Below are positions 20,575 to 29,395 of a stretch of 64,000 bases of DNA, one piece after another (the first letter of the stretch is position 1; the number at the start of each line of letters is the position of its first letter). The position numbers were made by a program, and so were the translations under genes. The stretch is taken from the NCBI GenBank assembly GCA_977006965.1, contig OZ345359.1, positions 2,728,001 to 2,792,000 on the forward strand. The letters are read 5' to 3'. The notes beneath the pieces were generated by a model. That model had not been told where the DNA came from, searched no databases, and saw only the letters and a list, made by a program, of their open reading frames with translations. The DNA comes from Phymatolithon calcareum. Its lineage: Eukaryota; Rhodophyta; Florideophyceae; Hapalidiales.

Positions 20575-21189
20575 CTACTCATGGCAGCTTCCACTCCTGC
20601 GACAGCTTCCGAGTCTGCATTCCAGGTGTGTGTGTTTTGTGTCAAAGATGACTGCGATTGGGGATTTTTTCGTGTTAATATCTACACATACGCAGATTGT
20701 CTTGCTGGCGAGCGCCACAATATCCGCAACTCCTTGTACCGCTTCCATGTGAATGCGAAATTTGGCCGTCTTGGAAAAGGCGTCCGAGGGCGTATACCAG
20801 AAAGGCTTCGTGCACCAATAATCTTCGATACGTCCCAGCTTGATGAACGACATTCCCAGCTCTAGGCCTAGATACGCTACAATATCGGGCCTCGAAAGTT
20901 TTTGCTGTAAACGTATCGACGTGTTCGTCATATCATTAAGCCTCATTATCTCTTCTTTCGAAAAAAGATGGGAAAATAGGCCAAAGCTGCCATCTTCTGA
21001 GAATACAGTTCGAATTCTTTCTCTTTGGAGTAAAACCAAGCCACACAGACGCTGTATGCTGTCCACATATACTTCACCATCACACCCAGGTAGACCTAGT
21101 AGCCTTTCATGTGGAACTTCGTAAGGATCCTGATCTCCCTGAGCTTGGTACGGCTCTTGCCTTCCTGAATCCAAGTCAGCGGCATACAT
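20575..21189 (-). pseudogene. piggyBac-like transposase, N-terminal part
   Basis: An open frame of 204 codons. Residues about 65-130 fit the start of the piggyBac-type DDE domain: FSHLFSKEEIMRLNDMTNTS, then RPDIVAYLGLELGMSFIKLG and RIEDYWCTKPFWYTPS, followed by a KFRIHMEAV block where the family has an MSRNRF-type block. The Leu-Gly-Leu / Met / Lys-Leu / DYW spacing is the strongest point. The catalytic aspartates lie beyond the end of this frame and I could not place them; the sequence after residue 160 no longer looks like the family. If intact, the protein would cut and paste its element at TTAA. Placement in the family is by motif memory only. Confidence 0.55.
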
Positions 21190-21426
21190 TTCATCAGGAG
21201 AATCGGGACCACGTATAGCACTTGCATTATTCCATCAGCATATCCCACATGTGGGAGCTAGTTTCTAACACCAATACGAGCTCTCTAACTGAAAACCATA
21301 CCCAACCAAATGATTACTTGAAAGCAGCCTCCAATCGGATATATGTAAAGTTCTATTTTAAAAGCTCCCAAAACCTCAATTTGAGTAACAGGGCAGCTTC
21401 TCGGTGTCTTCCATATCGAACACGGT

Positions 21427-22029
21427 CTACTCTCCTAAGATCTCCTTAATTCGAATTTCTCCTCCATTGAGGGCCGGAGTGTGTCTTTTGCTTTCATATT
21501 CAGTCTCCTGTTCTATTTCCGTGAGACGCAGTGTTCGTTTGAGCGCTACAAGCTCAATACAAGCACAAATTCGAAAGTTTGTCGCCAGCGTCGAGTTACT
21601 CCACAGCGGGGCTCTGTAGAAAACCACTCTGAGGCATCTCAGACGCGTACTTCTGTATCGTATATGTAGTACTCCTGGTAGCTTGTTCGGTTTGTCTACG
21701 GGGATTCTTATTGCCCGCCCTTCTTCTTGTGCCATCCATTCTTCAACTGTGTCCTCTATTCGGCGCTTCTTCGACACCTTACCGTCTTCCGCTTGTTTCA
21801 GTATTTCTTTAAAGTCCTCCTCTTTTCGGATATACTCAATATCCTTCGTTACATCCGCCAGATCCTGTTCTCTTCCATAATATTCATCTGCATCTTCCAG
21901 GTACTTTTTCCGTCTTACTAGGCTCCTAGCGAACCTTGCAGTCTGGTTTGCTCTCCTCATCATCCGGCTGGCGAGTCGGCACAACACACGCATCCGCTTT
22001 CTCCGATGTTCAGCATACTTTCCAAACAC
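21427..22029 (-). CDS. Unrecognised protein family (UF1), copy 2, longest copy
   Basis: An open frame of 200 codons starting MFGKYAEHRRKRMRVLCRLA. Residues 8-50 are very basic and helix-like (SRMMRRANQTARFARSLVRR), 55-100 alternate acidic and basic residues as in a coiled coil, and the C-terminal half is compact: RSTRLRCLRVVFYRAPLW, CIELVALKRTLRL, EYESKRHTP and EIRIKEILGE. The N-terminal half is related to 2455-2825 and the C-terminal half to 42474-42776. It has no signal peptide, membrane segment or metal-binding motif, and I cannot assign a function. Because all three copies lie in repeat-rich sequence it may belong to a mobile element. It is about 240 bp upstream of the piggyBac-like frame on the same strand. 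Confidence 0.5.
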   Translation of the reverse strand: MFGKYAEHRRKRMRVLCRLASRMMRRANQTARFARSLVRRKKYLEDADEYYGREQDLADVTKDIEYIRKEEDFKEILKQAEDGKVSKKRRIEDTVEEWMAQEEGRAIRIPVDKPNKLPGVLHIRYRSTRLRCLRVVFYRAPLWSNSTLATNFRICACIELVALKRTLRLTEIEQETEYESKRHTPALNGGEIRIKEILGE

Positions 22030-22126
22030 GTACTTGTAGAAGAGGCAGCCTCCAATCGCTGAACCGCGTTTATCTCCCCTCCGTGGGATATTGCTTTGTG
22101 GGTGTGAAAGGGTTAACAGTTACCAG

Positions 22127-22160
22127 CGCATCTGCTGACGGTCTAACGTCAGCAGATGCG
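22127..22160. repeat. Perfect hairpin, 14-bp arms, 6-bp loop
   Basis: CGCATCTGCTGACG (22127-22140), loop GTCTAA, then its exact reverse complement (22147-22160). It lies 64 bp outside the inner boundary of the right arm. Confidence 0.85.
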
Positions 22161-22223
22161 TTGGTCAAGTGCCGCACTTTAATCACTATCCCACAGGCGG
22201 AACGTGTCCTTCTTAAGCACCGC

Positions 22224-23050
22224 CTGAGTGATGACGGTGCTGGAAGCAGCTATACGGAGTTTCAGTGCTGTAAAGCGAGACATGCCAATGCTACTTGGCA
22301 CCTTAAGGCACTGCATGCCTTATATCCCCGGACAATGAGACAACTATCCACTGCGATTCGTTTTCAGCGATGCATCCCTGCGTCCTCGTTTCCGTTTCGA
22401 GACGAACTAGTTTCAAATTGTTATATGTACTTGCGATTGTTTAGCATGACCAAAGTAATTGTCATGCAGAGATGGATTGTCCCGGTGAATGTTTTCCGGA
22501 CACTATCCCATGCCCGTGAACTCAGCTAGCTCACAAACCCGATAAAAGATGTTCATGTTTAGCCTGATGTGCAGCAACAGGAGAATTGGCTTTGAAAAAT
22601 GTCTCAACATCGAGTTATTGATCATAGTTAAACTTGCTGTACTCATTGTGAGGCCCATAAGGCCTCTAATAGTAGGGCGCTAAATTACCTTCAACAGCAC
22701 ACTACTGTACTCGTTATTGACCCAATTCCACGTCAAGGAGCCGTGCTGGTTTCGCGACAAGTGAGTCATAGTGGACGACCATAAATTTGAATTGCAGGAA
22801 CCAATTTAAGAGTGACTGCAGGAACCAAGAATCTCCACTGATCTCTGTCTACAGTAGGCTCATTATGACCCTGAACCTCAGTAGGTAAAAGATGAATATC
22901 ATATTGGTGTACTCTTCAGCTCATCATGAACTGCAGTGCACAGTGTACACCTGTTTCCGTATTCCGGCAAAGAGTACTCTTTTTTAACAGCTGTAATTAA
23001 CATGGTGGACACCTCGAAAGCGGAATTTATGTTCTTTCAAATCCTCTGAA
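22224..23050. other. Target-flank sequence, right copy
   Basis: Mirror of 18101-18927. A plus-strand frame of 197 codons (21936-22529) crosses the arm boundary, so its first third is spacer sequence; it shows no domain I recognise and is probably not a gene. Confidence 0.5.
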
Positions 23051-23055
23051 ATTGA

Positions 23056-23260
23056 TGTGAGAAAATGAGGATCAGTAGGAAATTCTCTGTCTTTCTCCCC
23101 GGGAGGAGAACAGCAACAGCAAGGTTTTTATTGTTAGGTCTGTTGAGATTACAGATGATTCTCCGGAGGTGTAACCCTATGTTACACGTGGAAAGAGAAT
23201 TAGATCTCGGCACTCACGGATCCAGCAGTGTCAGCAGCATTTATGATTAGTTCTTTCACA
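23056..23260 (-). repeat. 3' LTR of element B (205 bp)
   Basis: Mirror of 17891-18095 (coordinates add up to 41151). Its last bases read CTCACA instead of CTGACA. Followed outward by the target duplication at 23051-23055. Confidence 0.85.
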
Positions 23261-23333
23261 CGACCCCTCGGGAGTGTCGAGACTAAAGACATTGTTCTCA
23301 ACACCCGTTACGAGCAGCTGTTGATGAACCCAT

Positions 23334-23370
23334 CCGGGAATAGTTTAGCTCAGTGGTTTACCGCGGGGCT
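23334..23370 (+). other. tRNA-like A-box sequence next to D
   Basis: GGGAATAGTTTAGCTCAGTG with TAGCTCAGTGG at 23346-23356 matches the internal promoter A box and D arm of tRNA genes. It is cut by the 5' LTR of D just after CGCGGGGCT. No B box follows. The mirrored copy lies at 17781-17817. It may be a tRNA or SINE remnant belonging to the 3' end of B. Confidence 0.35.
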
Positions 23371-23590
23371 TTGGAAGTTTGTTGGTTGGATCTGTAGTCG
23401 CAACACACTTCAATATCAAGTCTGATCTCGGTACACGATTCAAGTCGAAACATGTCATAGTATGATAGTACAAGTAGTTATGCTGTTGTCAACGGTTACT
23501 TGAAACCGTTAAGATTGAGAAAGTGCAGATGCATCAGTAATAGCAGTGCACGAAATGCATCCAGTGTATTACTAGTCAGCTCTGGTTATT

Positions 23591-23598
23591 TGACGTCA
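23591..23598 (+). promoter_or_regulatory. CRE-like palindrome TGACGTCA in the D LTR
   Basis: An exact 8-bp bZIP (CRE/ATF-type) recognition palindrome 41 bp upstream of TATATAA. It is present in all three LTRs of this family in the window (also 17553-17560 and 27611-27618), even where neighbouring bases differ. Confidence 0.45.
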
Positions 23599-23638
23599 GC
23601 ATGCATCCAGTATTGTTCTTCCACTGGCACTAGGCTGG

Positions 23639-23645
23639 TATATAA
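23639..23645 (+). promoter_or_regulatory. TATA box of the D LTR
   Basis: TATATAA in the LTR, 27 bp ahead of the AATAAA-containing segment. Repeated in the 3' LTR at 27659-27665. Confidence 0.45.
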
Positions 23646-24239
23646 CTTCCATCTCATGTGCCGACCATCGGAATAAACTAAGGAACTCATCTTCACCCAA
23701 CTCATCTCATTCTCAATCATTCAACCTCAAGCAAACCTTTTCTTCAACCTCATCACTTCCCTAACCTCCAACTACAGTTTATGGGCCCAGTCAACATATC
23801 CGAGCCACCGGCACATCTTCATCATCATCATCATCTCCGGTGCTCATCCTTCTACTTCGGTCTCTGTCTTCTTCATAAACTTGATTTGTGTTGCAACTCT
23901 CACGCTCTAGGCGTACACCCCTCTAAGGTGTCGACTACGATTGTGATCTGTTCTGGCATTACGCCTGGCCTTCTTGGCACACATACTTGCGTCTCCCTGC
24001 TCAATTACCAACATTGTGGTCCACAACCCCTTGTTGGTTTTTAGTGGGGTCCGCTCGTACAAGTCTCTTATCACACTTCGTCACACCAACCGATCGGATT
24101 CTTTCAAGGCCCAGGTCGCATAGACTCGAAGCGAATTTCTTATACGGGATAGATTGCCTTGACAGTTGACCTTGAGTTGACTCGAAGTGGACTCCCCGAA
24201 CGGATCTTCGACAAGATTTTAAGACCCCCAAAATCCAAT

Positions 24240-24968
24240 ATGGACAATTCGCAGGGAACACTGAAAGTCGAAAAATTATATGAGACTAATTTCCACGCTT
24301 AGAAACAGAAAATTCAGCTAGTACTATCCTTCCGCGAACTCGATGAGTACATCGAGGACGATCCACCGGCACGAGAATCAGACGATTATAAGCTCTGGCG
24401 TCGAATTGAAAACAAATCCAAACCAATAATCGGACTTTCTCTCTCCGACGAACATCTCGAACATGTACAAAATATGGAAACGACCAAGGAAATGTGGCAG
24501 TCGATTCTTAACATCTTCGAACGTCATACTCTTCTCAACAAACTGGCCGCTCGTCGCAATTTCTACACTGCAACTATGTTAGAGGACGAGAAAATATTGC
24601 CCTACACCAACCGTATTCGTCAGCTAGCATCCACCCTCAAATCAAAGGGTGTCGGTATTGACGATAAGGAAATGGCAATGGCTCTGCTCAACGGTCTTCC
24701 AGAACGCTATGACAGCCTGATTAGTGCCATTCATGCTCTCGGGAACGAATACGAGTCGTTTTCTCTTGAGTTTGTAAAGAGCAGACTCTTGCAAGAAGAA
24801 CAACACATGGCAATGCGCGTAGAAGCATCAAACGTCAAAGTCGAAACTGCTGTACTGCTCACTGCCAGACGAGATGGTGAAAGAATTCGTGATTACTGCG
24901 ACCATTGTCATCGACCCGGACATCACGTAATGAAGTGTTGGAAGAAGTTTCCGCACCTCGCTGTCTGA
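24240..24968 (+). pseudogene. gag: gag of element D
   Basis: Starts at ATG 24240 (MDNSQGTLKVEKLYE), with an in-frame TAG at 24300, then open to 24968. Recognised parts: SDDYKLWRRIENKSKPIIGL and TKEMWQSILNIFERHTLLNK (UBN2-type capsid), ESFSLEFVKSRLLQEEQHM, and the knuckle YCDHCHRPGHHVMKCWKK. It would form the particle and package RNA. The TAG is shared with C, so the pair was already defective or used readthrough before the duplication. Confidence 0.8.
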
Positions 24969-25138
24969 TGGCCAAGGTGCGCAGTTCCGACATTCCTGAA
25001 AAATCTAAGTCTTGGATCATCGACTCTGGTAGCACATCGCACATGACCTTCGACCGTTCCATGATCTCGTGCATTCCGACGTCCAATAGAAATTCCATCA
25101 CTTGGTGGCTCTCAGTACTTCATCACATTCATAGATGA
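24905..25138 (+). pseudogene. pol: Aspartic protease of element D, truncated
   Basis: SKSWIIDSGSTSHMTFDRSM holds the D-S-G-S catalytic motif and the copia H-M-T block. The frame overlaps gag by about 60 bp in another register. The second half of protease and the start of integrase are deleted: the sequence jumps to GGSQYFITFIDDYSK near 25110. Confidence 0.75.
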
Positions 25139-26148
25139 TTATTCCAAGTGAACCACGGAATTCACCATGAGAAAGAAGTCGGAGAGTTTTGAGTGTTTTC
25201 GAAAGTTCCGCAAGTGCGCTGAAACGGACACAGGAAAGCAGCTTATGCACTTGAATGTTCTAGACTTGTCACCTATAAGGACCGACAACGGAGGCGAGTA
25301 CCTGTCCAACGATTTTAAAGCATACCTTTCCGATCACGGCATTCATCACCAGCTAACTGTCGCATATACCGCACAGCAAAATGGGGTGGCTGAGAGCATG
25401 AAACGCACACTTCTCAACTTGGTGAGCTCGATGCTTTTTCACAGAGGCATCGAGAAGACGTTCTGGGCTGAAGCTCTTGCAAGTTTTGTGTATGTTCGCA
25501 ATCTTGTGACGTCAAGAAGACTTCCTTCGAACACGACCCCCCAATCACATATGTCTGGGTACCGCTCCTGACTTGGGCCACTTGCGCATATTTGGCACCA
25601 AGTGTTGGTACGTTATTCGTAAAAAGAAGGTTAAGAAACTTGACCCTCGTACTCGAGATGCCATTTTGCTGAGATATTCATCTTCGTCAAAAGGATATAA
25701 GATATGGGATCCAGAGTTGCGCAAAGTGATTGTGTCGCGGGACGTGACGTTCGACGAATCGGATAGCGGATTGAGTCAAACAAAAACCGATATGTCCGTT
25801 GAGACTCCAGAAATCGATGCCGTTAAAATCTCTGAGGAGACTGTAAAAGACGAACATACTCTGGAAGAGGACAACAAGAACATCTACAAGGACATTGATG
25901 AAGGTCAAAATGCTGAAAATGGGAACAGACAGTATCTCCACCGCCTTTGGACGAGACTCCTACAATTATTTCCAAACCCATACTTCGTCGGTCAGCTCGG
26001 CTCTCAAAACCAGCGAGTGAACCGTGGAATATCCCGTCTCACACGGCCATGCTTGCCCTCGAGTCGGCAAACCTTGCATCTCATACGGACATGTCCTCAC
26101 GTCAAGTACCGCAGACTTTCAACGAAGCAACTTCAAATAGAAATATAG
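25110..26148 (+). pseudogene. pol: Integrase of element D, lacking its N-terminus
   Basis: Begins in the core (YFITFIDDYSK), followed by a TGA, then 25167-25571 with LSPIRTDNGGEYLSNDFKAY (second catalytic Asp) and YTAQQNGVAESMKRTLLNL (catalytic Glu). A frame change at 25572 leads to GHLRIFGTKCWYVIRKKKVK and LRYSSSSKGYKIWDPELRK with a long acidic tail. The zinc-binding domain and the first catalytic Asp are lost, so it cannot integrate DNA. Confidence 0.8.
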
Positions 26149-26640
26149 ACTTCTGGTCTGCCGCCATTGAGAAAGAACACTCGTCACTTACCGGAAACAA
26201 TACATGGACACTCGTTCCTCACAAGTCCGGTATGAACGTGCTTCCGTGCAAGTATGTATTCAAAGTGAAGGATACAGGTCCCAAAGTTCGCATCGTTGCG
26301 AAAGGGTTCCGACAGGTGCTTGGGGTGCACTACAGTGAAACGAATGCCCCAGTCGTGAAGTTCACCTCGATTCGAATCCTTCTCGCAACAGTTAATTTGG
26401 AGCTCCATCAAATGGATGTGGTGCGATTTCTTGCATGGCGAACTTGACGAAGACATCTTCATGGAAGTTCCAACTGGCTTTCGAGATCTTAAGCGTCCTG
26501 ACTTTGTTTGCAAGCTCTTAAAAGCACTATACGGCTTAAAGCAAGCTCCGGCGACAATGGCATGCGAAGATTGACAAGTTCTTAATCAACGAGCTTGGTT
26601 TCTCCAGCAGTTCAATGATCCATGTCTGTATGAGTCCGGA
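25947..26640 (+). pseudogene. pol: Reverse transcriptase of element D with active-site deletion
   Basis: Frame 25947-26447 holds SRQVPQTFNEATSNRNIDFW and LPCKYVFKVKDTGPKVRIVA with KGFRQ. Another frame continues with FMEVPTGFRDLKRPDFVCKL and ALYGLKQAP. At 26630-26632 the sequence jumps over 492 bp that are present in C, including the YVDD box. The three bases ATG occur at both ends of the missing segment. Confidence 0.8.
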
Positions 26641-26659
26641 CACAAGAAAACCTCAGTGA

Positions 26660-27367
26660 ATGAAATCGATATCACCGCGTCGATGTCTGACGAATTTGCA
26701 TATCGCCCAGCCATTGCCTCATGTATTTGATGGTCGGCACCCGTCCGGACATCTCGGACTCGGTCGGGAAGCTATCTTCCTTCTGCGGGAAGCCTCTGAA
26801 ACGTCACTGGATGGGTGTCAAGCGTGTTCTCCGATACATTGCAGGTACTCGAAGCTACGGTATTCTCCTCGGCTCCAAGAATAACTTAGTTCCAATCGGG
26901 TATACGGATTCGGATTGGGGAGGATGTTTCGAAACTCGGCGATCCAGAAGCGGATATGTTTTTCTACTTGCAAGGGAGCCATAGGCTGGCGTTCGAGGTA
27001 GCAGACAATTGTAGCAACGTCAACATGGGAGGCGAAGTATATAGCTTCATGTGCCGTCGCGAAGGAAGCTGTCTGGCTGTCCAGAATCATCGCGGATGTC
27101 CATGGTCTCGATATGCCTATTCGCAAGACTCTCTATACCGACCGTCAGAGTGCGATTGCAACCGGAAGGAATGTTGCTATCACTCAGCGAAACAAGCACA
27201 GCGACATACAATATCACTATGTACGCGATGCTGTTGCCACCGGAAAGCTGGACATCAAGTATTGCAACACGGAGTCAATGGTTACCGATACATTAACGAA
27301 ACCGTTCGATCGCGTCAAGACTGCTAAGTTCGCACAAGACATGGGAGTTTGCAAACTAGATGCGTAA
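26660..27367 (+). pseudogene. pol: RNase H of element D
   Basis: Frames 26660-26884 and 26721-26984 carry YLMVGTRPDISDSVGKLSSF and IGYTDSDWGGCFETRRSRSG; frame 27113-27367 carries MPIRKTLYTDRQSAIATGRN, RNKHSDIQYHYVRDAVATG and MVTDTLTKPFDRVK, the last catalytic Asp (TDRQSA) and the typical copia C-terminus. Small frameshifts separate these parts. The stop is TAA at 27365, just before the purine tract and 3' LTR. Confidence 0.8.
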
Positions 27368-27388
27368 TGTCCCTCGATCAAGGGGGAG

Positions 27389-27796
27389 TGTTGGAAGTTT
27401 GTTGGTTGGAGCTCTAGTCGCAACACAATTTAATATCAAGTCTGATCTCGGTACACGATTCAAGTCGAAACATGTCATAGTATGATAGTACAAGTAGTTA
27501 TGTTGTTGTCAATGGTTACTTGAAACCGTTAAGATTGAGAAAGTGCAGATGCATCAGTAATAGCAGTGCACGAAATGCATCCAGTGTATTACTAGTCAGC
27601 ACTTGTTATTTGACGTCAGCATGCATCCAGTATTGTTCTTCCACTGGCACTAGGCTGGTATATAACTTCCATCTCATGTGCCGACCATCGGAATAAACAA
27701 AGGAACTCATCTTCACCCAACTCATCTCATTCTCAATCACCCAACCTCAAGCAAACCGTTTCTTCAACCTCATCACTTCCCTAACCTCCAACTACA
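27389..27796 (+). repeat. 3' LTR of element D (408 bp)
   Basis: Starts TGTTGGAAGTTTG and ends CCTCCAACTACA. It differs from the 5' LTR at a small number of positions, such as GGAGCTCTAGTC against GGATCTGTAGTC. Confidence 0.85.
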
Positions 27797-28630
27797 GCGT
27801 CGAGGGAGTGATCGGAGATGACCACACACAAACCTTGGGGAGGGGCCGTGCGTCAGTTCGGTACTTATGCGGGCCCGACGGTGCCACTCCTAATATTTTC
27901 TTGCGCTTATCAAACAGAAGCATCAATAATCAGCAGCAGCACAAATCAATCAGAATAATCATTCAAATTATCAGCATACATCAATAATCATCTTTATCAA
28001 TTAATTCAATGTTTCGTTTCAATCCCTTCATGGCGGCAGCTTTTAAACTATTTCATAAATCGGCGGCAATTTCAATAATTCTCCAGATTCTGCAGCAATT
28101 TCAAATAATTGAAAATATTGAGCAGCAATTTAAAATAGTTCCAAATTTACGGCAGCATATAATCTGCGACATTTCCGTAGACTGCATCTTCCAGCGCAGA
28201 GCTGCCCGACGATCCCGATGTTATGTGAAGCTAGCTTCCTTTTTCCGTACCGCGAACAGCGACCACAACAAGGCGGTGGTGCACGGCGGCGCGGCGGATG
28301 GTGAAGGTTAGGTGGCTGCGTGGCGATTCTCGTGGGGCGTTTCGGCGGCAACGTGGCGATGAATGTTTAGCGTGACGGCTGTGCGGGGGGAGCTGATGTT
28401 TGTTCGTGTGGCGGCAGTGCGGTGGCAATTGATTTCTGTTGATCGTGGCAGCAGTGACGAAGGGTGAATGAGGCGGTGGTGCTATAGGAGCGAATTTTGT
28501 TGATCGTGGCAGCAGTGGGGATGAATGTGGAGTGTGGTAGACAAGAAAAGCTCTGTATGGAAAGGCAACTGTGGCAAAAACGTGTGTATGTAAGTGGGTC
28601 ACGATGGATGCGATGCGAGCGCGATGGATG
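27797..28630 (-). other. 3' non-coding part of element B
   Basis: Lies between the RNase H stop of B and the nested element D. The D-proximal part is rich in AATAATCA and CAGCAG-type short repeats (about 27900-28110). The RNase H-proximal part is GC-rich and has a direct repeat TGTTGATCGTGGCAGCAGTG at about 28437 and 28498. No domain is recognised in the frames that cross it. No counterpart remains in the left arm. Confidence 0.5.
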
Positions 28631-29395
28631 TTAGAAGCTCATGTTGCTAAGTTTCAACATGTGCTTCAAGTTCGCGAGTGTCATCACCTTCGTTAACATA
28701 TCGGCTTGTTGGTCATTTCTTCTGACATACTCAGTGCTGATGACTCCCCAGGCAATACATTCGCGACCGTGATGGTGTCTTAGATCGATGTGCTTGGTCC
28801 GGGCTGTGTTGTGCGCTTTGGATGCGAGCGTTGCAGCGGTCCTGCTATTGAGAAGTATCTTTGTCGGTCTAAACATCGTGCACTCGGACCAAGGTGTTTG
28901 GTGGCACATCTCCCAGTACAGCTCGCGCATCCAAGAGACTTCTCGGCTGCAGGAAGATAATGCGACGAACTCAGCTTCCCCGGATGACAAGGTGATGACA
29001 GTTTGTCGGCGGCTTTTCCAATGGACGGGAGAGTTGTGGACACAGATAATGTATCCCGTCGTGGACCTCCGTGTCTCAATATCTCCACCGCAGTCGGCAT
29101 CAACGGCCGCAGTGAGCGATGATGCATCCAGTTTTCCGTTGCGACGGTAGTGAATGCCGAGGCTTGTACTGCCGGCGAGGTATCGGAGACAACGTTTGAC
29201 GAATACCAGATGGCGATGTGTGTGGGAGCGTGAGTTTGACGAGCGAGTATCCCTACCGGGAAACTTATATCTGGTCTCGTCCATACTGAGAGGTATAAAA
29301 GGCCCCCGATTATCGCCTTGTATGCTGCGTGGTCCCGGCGATCTATAAATTGTTCCGCAGGCATGGGGTTGGCTTCTACTGGCAACGGTGCTCAT
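28631..29395 (-). pseudogene. pol: End of RT and RNase H of element B
   Basis: An open frame of 254 codons. VKRCLRYLAGSTSLGIHYRR and AVDADCGGDIETRRSTTGYI give the RT-RNase H connection and first RNase H Asp; TVITLSSGEAEFVALSSCSR the Glu helix; TARTKHIDLRHHHGRE and NDQQADMLTKVM the C-terminal pattern. The usual Asp-Asn of the third acidic block reads Asn-Ser (ILLNSRTAATLA), so a catalytic residue is missing. The first 40 codons are in a register that does not match RT. Confidence 0.8.

Larger units (their letters stand above)
18928..22223. other. Spacer of the palindrome (3.3 kb)
   Basis: The only part between 13.7 and 27 kb without a mirrored partner. It contains a 68-bp tandem duplication, an AT-rich stretch with a small hairpin (19829-19848), repeat R1 copy 2, a piggyBac-like remnant, family UF1 copy 2 and a 34-bp hairpin. 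Between 18928 and 19249 and between 19386 and 19969 I see nothing else. Confidence 0.7.
23371..23776 (+). repeat. 5' LTR of element D (406 bp)
   Basis: Starts TTGGAAGTTTGTTGG (the TG of the 3' LTR is missing) and ends CCTCCAACTACA. It carries likely transcription signals: the palindrome TGACGTCA at 23591-23598, TATATAA at 23639-23645 and AATAAA at 23672-23677, in that order, which fits U3 promoter then R/polyadenylation signal. Confidence 0.85.
22224..26967. repeat. Palindrome, inner right arm
   Basis: Inverted counterpart of 13693-18927, beginning CTGAGTGATGACGG. Coordinates mirror as x + x' = 41151 up to the 492-bp deletion at about 26630. It holds 832 bp of flank, the 3' LTR of B and most of element D. 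Confidence 0.9.
23371..27796 (+). mobile_element. Copia element D (4.4 kb), nested in B
   Basis: A plus-strand copia element with both LTRs (23371-23776 and 27389-27796), which agree closely by eye. A purine tract (ATCAAGGGGGAG) precedes the 3' LTR. Internally it has gag with a zinc knuckle, protease, a truncated integrase, RT with a 492-bp deletion, and RNase H. No target duplication is visible: the bases before the 5' LTR (GGGCT) and after the 3' LTR (GCGTC) differ, and the first two bases of the 5' LTR are missing, so one border has been altered. Confidence 0.85.

Noticed and set aside
21936-22529. 197-codon plus-strand ORF at the right arm boundary
   Set aside because: It overlaps UF1 antisense and crosses from spacer into the palindrome arm; the mirror copy is not open over the same length.
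23366-27801. Target site duplication of element D
   Set aside because: GGGCT before the 5' LTR and GCGTC after the 3' LTR do not match; the 5' LTR border has also lost its TG.
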